From assembly GCF_036226665.1 (NCBI RefSeq), contig NZ_CP109007.1:1962501-2026500 (forward strand): a stretch of DNA of 64,000 nt, written 5' to 3'. Within the stretch, counting starts at the first letter, position 1. The number at the start of each line of letters is the position of its first letter. The notes below the pieces were generated by a model. It was not told the origin of the DNA. It did no database searches and saw only the letters and a program-made list of their open reading frames with translations. The translations under genes were made by a program, and so were the position numbers. The stretch comes from Streptomyces sp. NBC_00691 (GTDB lineage: Bacteria > Actinomycetota > Actinomycetes > Streptomycetales > Streptomycetaceae). Below are positions 59,920 through 64,000 of this stretch, piece by piece.

Positions 59920-61980
59920 ATGAGTACCCGCTATCCGTTCACCGCCGTCGTCGGCATGGACGACCTGCGTCTCGCGCTGCTGCTCAACGCCGTCAGCCCG
60001 GCCGTCGGCGGTGTGCTCGTACGGGGCGAGAAGGGCACCGCCAAGTCCACCGCCGTGCGCGCGCTCGCCGAACTGCTGCCCACCGTGCCCGTGGTCGCCG
60101 GCTGCCGGTTCAGCTGTGACCCGGCCTCGCCGGACCTCGGCTGCCCCGACGGCCCGCACGGGACGGCGCCGGGCACCGAGCGGCCCGCGCGGATGGTCGA
60201 ACTGCCCGTCGGCGCCTCCGAGGACCGGCTCGTCGGCTCGCTCGACATCGAGAGGGCGCTCAGCGAGGGCGTCAAGGCCTTCGAGCCCGGGCTCCTCGCC
60301 TCCGCCCACCGCGGGATCCTCTACGTCGACGAGGTCAACCTGCTCAGCGACCACCTCATCGACCATCTGCTGGACGCCGCCGCCATGGGGTCCTCCTACG
60401 TCGAGCGCGAGGGCGTCTCCGTGCGGCACGCCGCCCGCTTCCTGCTCGTCGGAACCATGAACCCCGAGGAGGGCGAGCTGCGGCCCCAGCTCCTCGACCG
60501 GTTCGGACTGACCGTCGAGGTCGCCGCCTCGCGCGACCCGCAGCAGCGCGTCGAGGTCGTCCGGCGGCGGCTCGCCTTCGAGGACGACCCCGCCGCCTTC
60601 GCCGACCGCTGGGCGGCGGACGAGACCGCGCTGCGCGAACGGATCGTCGCGGCGCGGGCGTCGCTGCCCCAGGTGACGCTCGGCGACGACGTGCTGCTCC
60701 AGATCGCCGCCACCTGTGCCGCCTTCGAGGTCGACGGCATGCGCGCCGACATCGTCATGGCCCGCACCGCGACCGCGCTCGCCGCCTGGGCCGGCCGCAC
60801 CGAGGTCACCTCCGAGGACGTGCGGCAGGCCGCCCTCCTCGCCCTCCCGCACCGGCGGCGCCGCTCCCCCTTCGACGCTCCCGGCCTCGACGAGGACAAG
60901 CTCGACGAGACCCTGGAGGAGTTCAAGGGCCAGGACCAGGAGCCGGACGAGGACCCCGAGCCCGACGGCCCCGGTGACGGCGGTCCGGGGGACGGCGGCC
61001 CCGGCGGGGGCGTTCCGCCGCAGGGCGACGGGCCCGCCGCCGAGAACTCCCCCGTTCCCGAGGAGACCTCCCCGCCCGCACCGTCGTCCTCCCCCGAACC
61101 GGCCCCCCAGGGCGCCGCCTCCGGTGAGCGCGCCGCCGTCGCCGCCTCCGAGCCCTTCCGTACGAAGGTGCTCAGCGTCCCCGGTCTGGGCGAGGGCGCG
61201 GCCGGGCGCCGCTCCCGGGCCCGTACCGAGCACGGCCGTACCACCGGATCCGTACGTCCCCGGGGCGCGCTGACCAAGCTGCACCTGGCCGCCACCGTGC
61301 AGGCCGCCGCCCCGTACCAGAAGGCCCGCGGGCGGACCGGCCCCGGACTCGTGGTCCGCCGGGACGACCTGCGGCAGGCGACCCGGGAGGGGCGCGAGGG
61401 GAACCTGGTGCTGTTCGCCGTCGACGCGTCCGGTTCGATGGCGGCCCGGCGGCGGATGAGCGCCGTCAAGGGCGCGGTCCTCTCCCTGCTGCTCGACGCC
61501 TACCAGCGGCGGGACAAGGTCGGCCTCATCACGTTCCGGGGCCGTGACGCCGAGGTGGCGCTGCCGCCCACCTCGTCCGTCGACGCGGCCGCCGCCCGGC
61601 TGGAGAAGCTGCCCACCGGTGGCCGCACCCCGCTGTCCGCCGGTCTGCTCAAGGCCCATGACGTGCTGCGCGTCGAGCGGCTGCGGGACCCCTCGCGCCG
61701 CCCGCTGCTCGTCGTCGTCACCGACGGACGGGCGACCGGCGGCGGCGCCGACCCGGTGGCGCTCGCCGCCCGCGCGGCGCGGCTGCACGCCGCCGACGGC
61801 ACGGCTTCCGTCGTCGTCGACTGCGAGACCGGACCGGTGCGGCTCGGGCTCGCCCGGGAGCTCGCCCGTGAACTCGGCGGCACCGCCGTCACCCTGGACG
61901 AGCTGCGCGCCGACTCGATCGCCGGCCTCGTCCGGGACGTACAGGGACACCGGAAGACCACTGCCAGGAGGGCCGCTTAA
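59920..61980 (+). CDS. Magnesium/cobalt chelatase-type protein, ChlI-ChlD fusion
   Basis: The 686-residue protein joins an AAA+ ATPase (residues about 1-330; GEKGTAKSTAVRAL Walker A, GILYVDEVNLLSD Walker B, GTMNPEEGELRPQLLDRFGL) to a von Willebrand A domain (about 490-680; FAVDASGSMAARRRMSAVKG MIDAS motif) through an acidic Pro/Gly-rich linker (about 335-410). This combines the small and middle subunits (I and D, or CobS/CobT-like) of metal chelatases. Its place in a cob operon points to cobalt insertion together with a CobN that must be encoded elsewhere. Confidence 0.9.
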   Translation: MSTRYPFTAVVGMDDLRLALLLNAVSPAVGGVLVRGEKGTAKSTAVRALAELLPTVPVVAGCRFSCDPASPDLGCPDGPHGTAPGTERPARMVELPVGASEDRLVGSLDIERALSEGVKAFEPGLLASAHRGILYVDEVNLLSDHLIDHLLDAAAMGSSYVEREGVSVRHAARFLLVGTMNPEEGELRPQLLDRFGLTVEVAASRDPQQRVEVVRRRLAFEDDPAAFADRWAADETALRERIVAARASLPQVTLGDDVLLQIAATCAAFEVDGMRADIVMARTATALAAWAGRTEVTSEDVRQAALLALPHRRRRSPFDAPGLDEDKLDETLEEFKGQDQEPDEDPEPDGPGDGGPGDGGPGGGVPPQGDGPAAENSPVPEETSPPAPSSSPEPAPQGAASGERAAVAASEPFRTKVLSVPGLGEGAAGRRSRARTEHGRTTGSVRPRGALTKLHLAATVQAAAPYQKARGRTGPGLVVRRDDLRQATREGREGNLVLFAVDASGSMAARRRMSAVKGAVLSLLLDAYQRRDKVGLITFRGRDAEVALPPTSSVDAAAARLEKLPTGGRTPLSAGLLKAHDVLRVERLRDPSRRPLLVVVTDGRATGGGADPVALAARAARLHAADGTASVVVDCETGPVRLGLARELARELGGTAVTLDELRADSIAGLVRDVQGHRKTTARRAA

Positions 61981-62588
61981 TGCCGCAGGGACAGCCGACC
62001 GTCGTTCCCGACGACGGTCTCACCACCCGTCAGCGCCGCAACCGCGCGCTGGTGATGGTGCACACGGGCGTCGGCAAGGGGAAGTCGACCGCCGCGTTCG
62101 GCATGGCGCTGCGCGCCTGGAACCAGGGCTGGCCCATCGGGGTGTTCCAGTTCGTGAAGTCCGCCAAGTGGAAGGTCGGCGAGGAGAACGCCCTCAAGGC
62201 GCTCGGCGAGACGGGCAAGGGCGGCACCGTCACCTGGAACAAGATGGGTGAGGGCTGGTCCTGGATCCAGCGCGAGGTCGCCGAGGGCGAGCAGTCCCAC
62301 GAGGACAAGGCACGCGAGGGCTGGGAGCAGGTCAAGCGGGACCTGGCGGAGGAGCGGTACACGTTCTACGTCCTGGACGAGTTCGCGTACCTGCTGCACT
62401 GGGGCTGGATCGACGTCAAGGAGGTCGTCGAGGTGCTGCGCGACCGTCCCGGGCACCAGCACGTCGTGATCACCGGCCGCAACGCGCCGCAGGAGCTCGT
62501 CGACTTCGCGGATCTCGTCACCGACATGTCCAAGGTCAAGCACCCGATGGACGCCGGTCAGAAGGGCCAGCGGGGCATCGAGTGGTAG
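61980..62588 (+). CDS. cobO: Corrinoid adenosyltransferase CobO
   Basis: The 202-residue enzyme transfers the adenosyl group of ATP to cob(I)yrinic acid diamide. It has the P-loop VHTGVGKGKSTAAFGMALRA (about residue 22-41), YTFYVLDEFAYLLHWGWID and VITGRNAPQELVDFADLVTD, the BtuR/CobO signatures. Its ATG shares one base with the preceding stop (TAATG). Confidence 0.96.
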   Translation: MPQGQPTVVPDDGLTTRQRRNRALVMVHTGVGKGKSTAAFGMALRAWNQGWPIGVFQFVKSAKWKVGEENALKALGETGKGGTVTWNKMGEGWSWIQREVAEGEQSHEDKAREGWEQVKRDLAEERYTFYVLDEFAYLLHWGWIDVKEVVEVLRDRPGHQHVVITGRNAPQELVDFADLVTDMSKVKHPMDAGQKGQRGIEW

Positions 62589-63925
62589 CACGTCTCGTCA
62601 TCGCCGCGCCCTCGTCGGGCGCGGGCAAGACCACGGTCGCGACCGGCCTGATGGCCGCGTTCGCCGGCCGTGGCCTGGCGGTCTCGCCGCACAAGGTCGG
62701 ACCGGACTACATCGACCCCGGCTACCACGCGCTCGCCACGGGGCGCCCGGGCCGCAACCTCGACGCGTACATGTGCGGTACGGGGCTGATCGCGCCGCTC
62801 TTCGAGCACGGCGCCCGCGGGTGCGACCTGGCGGTCGTCGAGGGTGTCATGGGCCTGTATGACGGGGCCGCCGACCAGGGCGAACTCGCCTCCACCGCAC
62901 AGGTGTCGAAGCTGCTCAAGGCGCCCGTGGTGCTGGTCGTCGACGCCTCGTCGCAGTCGCGGTCGGTGGCGGCGCTCGTGCACGGCTTCGCGTCCTGGGA
63001 CCCGGAGGTGCGGATCGGAGGCGTGATCCTCAACAAGGTCGCGACGGATCGGCACGAGCATCTGCTGCGGGAGGCGCTCGGGGAGTCCGGGGTGCCGGTG
63101 CTGGGTGTCCTGCGGCGGGCTCCGGCGGTGGCCACGCCCTCGCGGCACCTCGGGCTCGTGCCGGTGGCCGAGCGGCAGGCGGCGGCGGTGGAGGCGGTGG
63201 CCGCGCAGGCGGAGCAGGTGCGCGCCGGGTGCGATCTGGAGGCGCTGCTCGCGTTGGCGCGGAGTGCGCCCGAGCTGTCCGCGGAGGCCTGGTCGCCCGA
63301 GGTGGTGAGGAGGGTCCGGGACGACCGCCCCCCTCGTGTGGCGGTGGCCGGCGGTGCCGCGTTCACCTTCTCCTACGCCGAGCACGCCGAGCTGCTGACC
63401 GCGGCCGGTGCCGAGGTCGTCACCTTCGACCCGCTCCGGGACGAGGCCCTCCCCGAGGGGACGACCGGGCTCGTCATAGGCGGCGGCTTCCCCGAGATGT
63501 ACGGCGAGCAGCTGTCCGCCAACGAGCCGTTGCGGAAGGCCGTCGCCGTGCTCGCCGCCTCCGGGGCGCCCATCGCGGCCGAGTGCGCCGGGCTGCTGTA
63601 TCTCGCGCGGTCGCTCGACGGCACCCCCATGTGCGGGGTGCTCGACGCGGACGCGCGGATGTCCGAGCGGCTCACCCTCGGGTACCGGGACGCCGTCGCC
63701 GTGAGCGACAGCGTGCTCGCGCCCGCGGGGGCGCGGATGCGGGGGCACGAGTTCCACCGGACCGTCATCGAGCCGGGCGCCGGGGCGGCGGCCGCGTGGG
63801 GGCTGCGGCAGCCCGAGCGGAGGGTCGAGGGCTTCGTGCAGGGCGGGGTGCACGCGAGCTATGTGCACACCCACTGGGCGGGTTCCCCGGAGGCCGCCGC
63901 GCGTTTCGTGGAGCACTGCGGGTGA
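62582..63925 (+). CDS. cobB: Cobyrinic acid a,c-diamide synthase CobB/CbiA
   Basis: The 447-residue enzyme amidates the a and c side chains of cobyrinic acid. It has the N-terminal ATP domain APSSGAGKTTVATGLMAAF and SPHKVGPDYIDPGYH, VDASSQSRS, and a C-terminal glutamine amidotransferase domain with GGGFPEMYGEQL and AAECAGLLYLARSLDG (active Cys). GTG at 62582 overlaps cobO by seven bases. Confidence 0.96.
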   Translation: MVARLVIAAPSSGAGKTTVATGLMAAFAGRGLAVSPHKVGPDYIDPGYHALATGRPGRNLDAYMCGTGLIAPLFEHGARGCDLAVVEGVMGLYDGAADQGELASTAQVSKLLKAPVVLVVDASSQSRSVAALVHGFASWDPEVRIGGVILNKVATDRHEHLLREALGESGVPVLGVLRRAPAVATPSRHLGLVPVAERQAAAVEAVAAQAEQVRAGCDLEALLALARSAPELSAEAWSPEVVRRVRDDRPPRVAVAGGAAFTFSYAEHAELLTAAGAEVVTFDPLRDEALPEGTTGLVIGGGFPEMYGEQLSANEPLRKAVAVLAASGAPIAAECAGLLYLARSLDGTPMCGVLDADARMSERLTLGYRDAVAVSDSVLAPAGARMRGHEFHRTVIEPGAGAAAAWGLRQPERRVEGFVQGGVHASYVHTHWAGSPEAAARFVEHCG

Positions 63926-63927
63926 GG

Positions 63928-64000
63928 TCAGCCGCCGGAGACGCCCACCACGAGCCAGATGAAGCCGACGCCCCCCACCGTGCACAGCAGGGTGGAGCGG
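63928..64000 (-). CDS. Unidentified membrane protein (C-terminal part)
   Basis: The minus strand reads an open frame from the window edge to a TGA at 63928, ending TLLCTVGGVGFIWLVVGVSGG. This is a hydrophobic helix. It begins two bases after the cobB stop and is convergent with it. Too short to name. Confidence 0.4.
   Translation of the reverse strand, partial: RSTLLCTVGGVGFIWLVVGVSGG

Noticed and set aside
1..64000. tRNA, rRNA, CRISPR arrays or IS transposases
   Set aside because: I found no cloverleaf-like sequence, regular spacer repeats or transposase motifs; only the gene-free palindrome at 47400-47576 looks mobile.

Overview
The window is about 64 kb of very GC-rich, densely coding actinobacterial chromosome, almost certainly from a Streptomyces. 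The indications are a chaplin with a typical Streptomyces secretion signal, a Spo0M-like sporulation protein, frequent GTG/TTG starts, 4-bp ATGA/GTGA gene overlaps, and a gene order that I recall from the conserved core of S. coelicolor (the chpE to cobalamin segment; this is from memory, not a search). I saw no tRNA, rRNA, prophage, IS transposase or CRISPR array. Most genes are housekeeping or conserved Streptomyces genes.

Region 1 (1-9292): the end of a Spo0M-like gene, a PEBP-like protein, an HNH nuclease, a TSUP permease, an SPFH/NfeD membrane pair, a stand-alone ABC ATPase, a cysteine-free ChpE-like chaplin, a GAF histidine kinase with a LuxR-type response regulator, and a secreted transglycosylase-like protein with an Ala/Lys-rich repeat arm. 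Region 2 (9374-23267): an FHA-FHA-ABC exporter of the Rv1747 type, serB, sixA, an MFS pump with a small companion protein and a divergent GntR regulator, fabG-inhA for type II fatty-acid synthesis, the TldD/TldE protease pair and tyrS.

Region 3 (23349-31015): small membrane proteins, moaA, a DUF485/SSS acetate-type symporter pair, a subtilisin-like secreted protease and a CoA-transferase. Region 4 (31005-39467): two metabolic operons on the minus strand. One joins a sterol-desaturase-family membrane hydroxylase, a YhhN/TMEM86-type lysoplasmalogenase homologue and a zinc alcohol dehydrogenase, a set that could break down ether lipids. The other joins an acetoacetate-decarboxylase-family protein, an SDR and two TIM-barrel amidohydrolases, opposite a TetR regulator with a perfect palindrome between them. 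These two, together with the palindromic mobile-like element at 47400-47576, are the best candidates for something undescribed.

Region 5 (39464-55074): an exonuclease-BRCT protein, SURF1, a GH15 glucosidase, an atypical SDR, an Asp23/AmaP envelope-stress gene set, the MITE-like element, an enoyl-CoA hydratase, a small HTH protein, an ABC-F ATPase, a YpfJ-type zinc peptidase and an alpha/beta hydrolase. Region 6 (55415-64000): a phosphate permease (PitH2 type) behind a PHO-box-like repeat, then a cobalamin riboswitch controlling cobD-cobQ-(chelatase ChlI/D fusion)-cobO-cobB. The large cobN chelatase subunit is not in the part of the cluster visible here.
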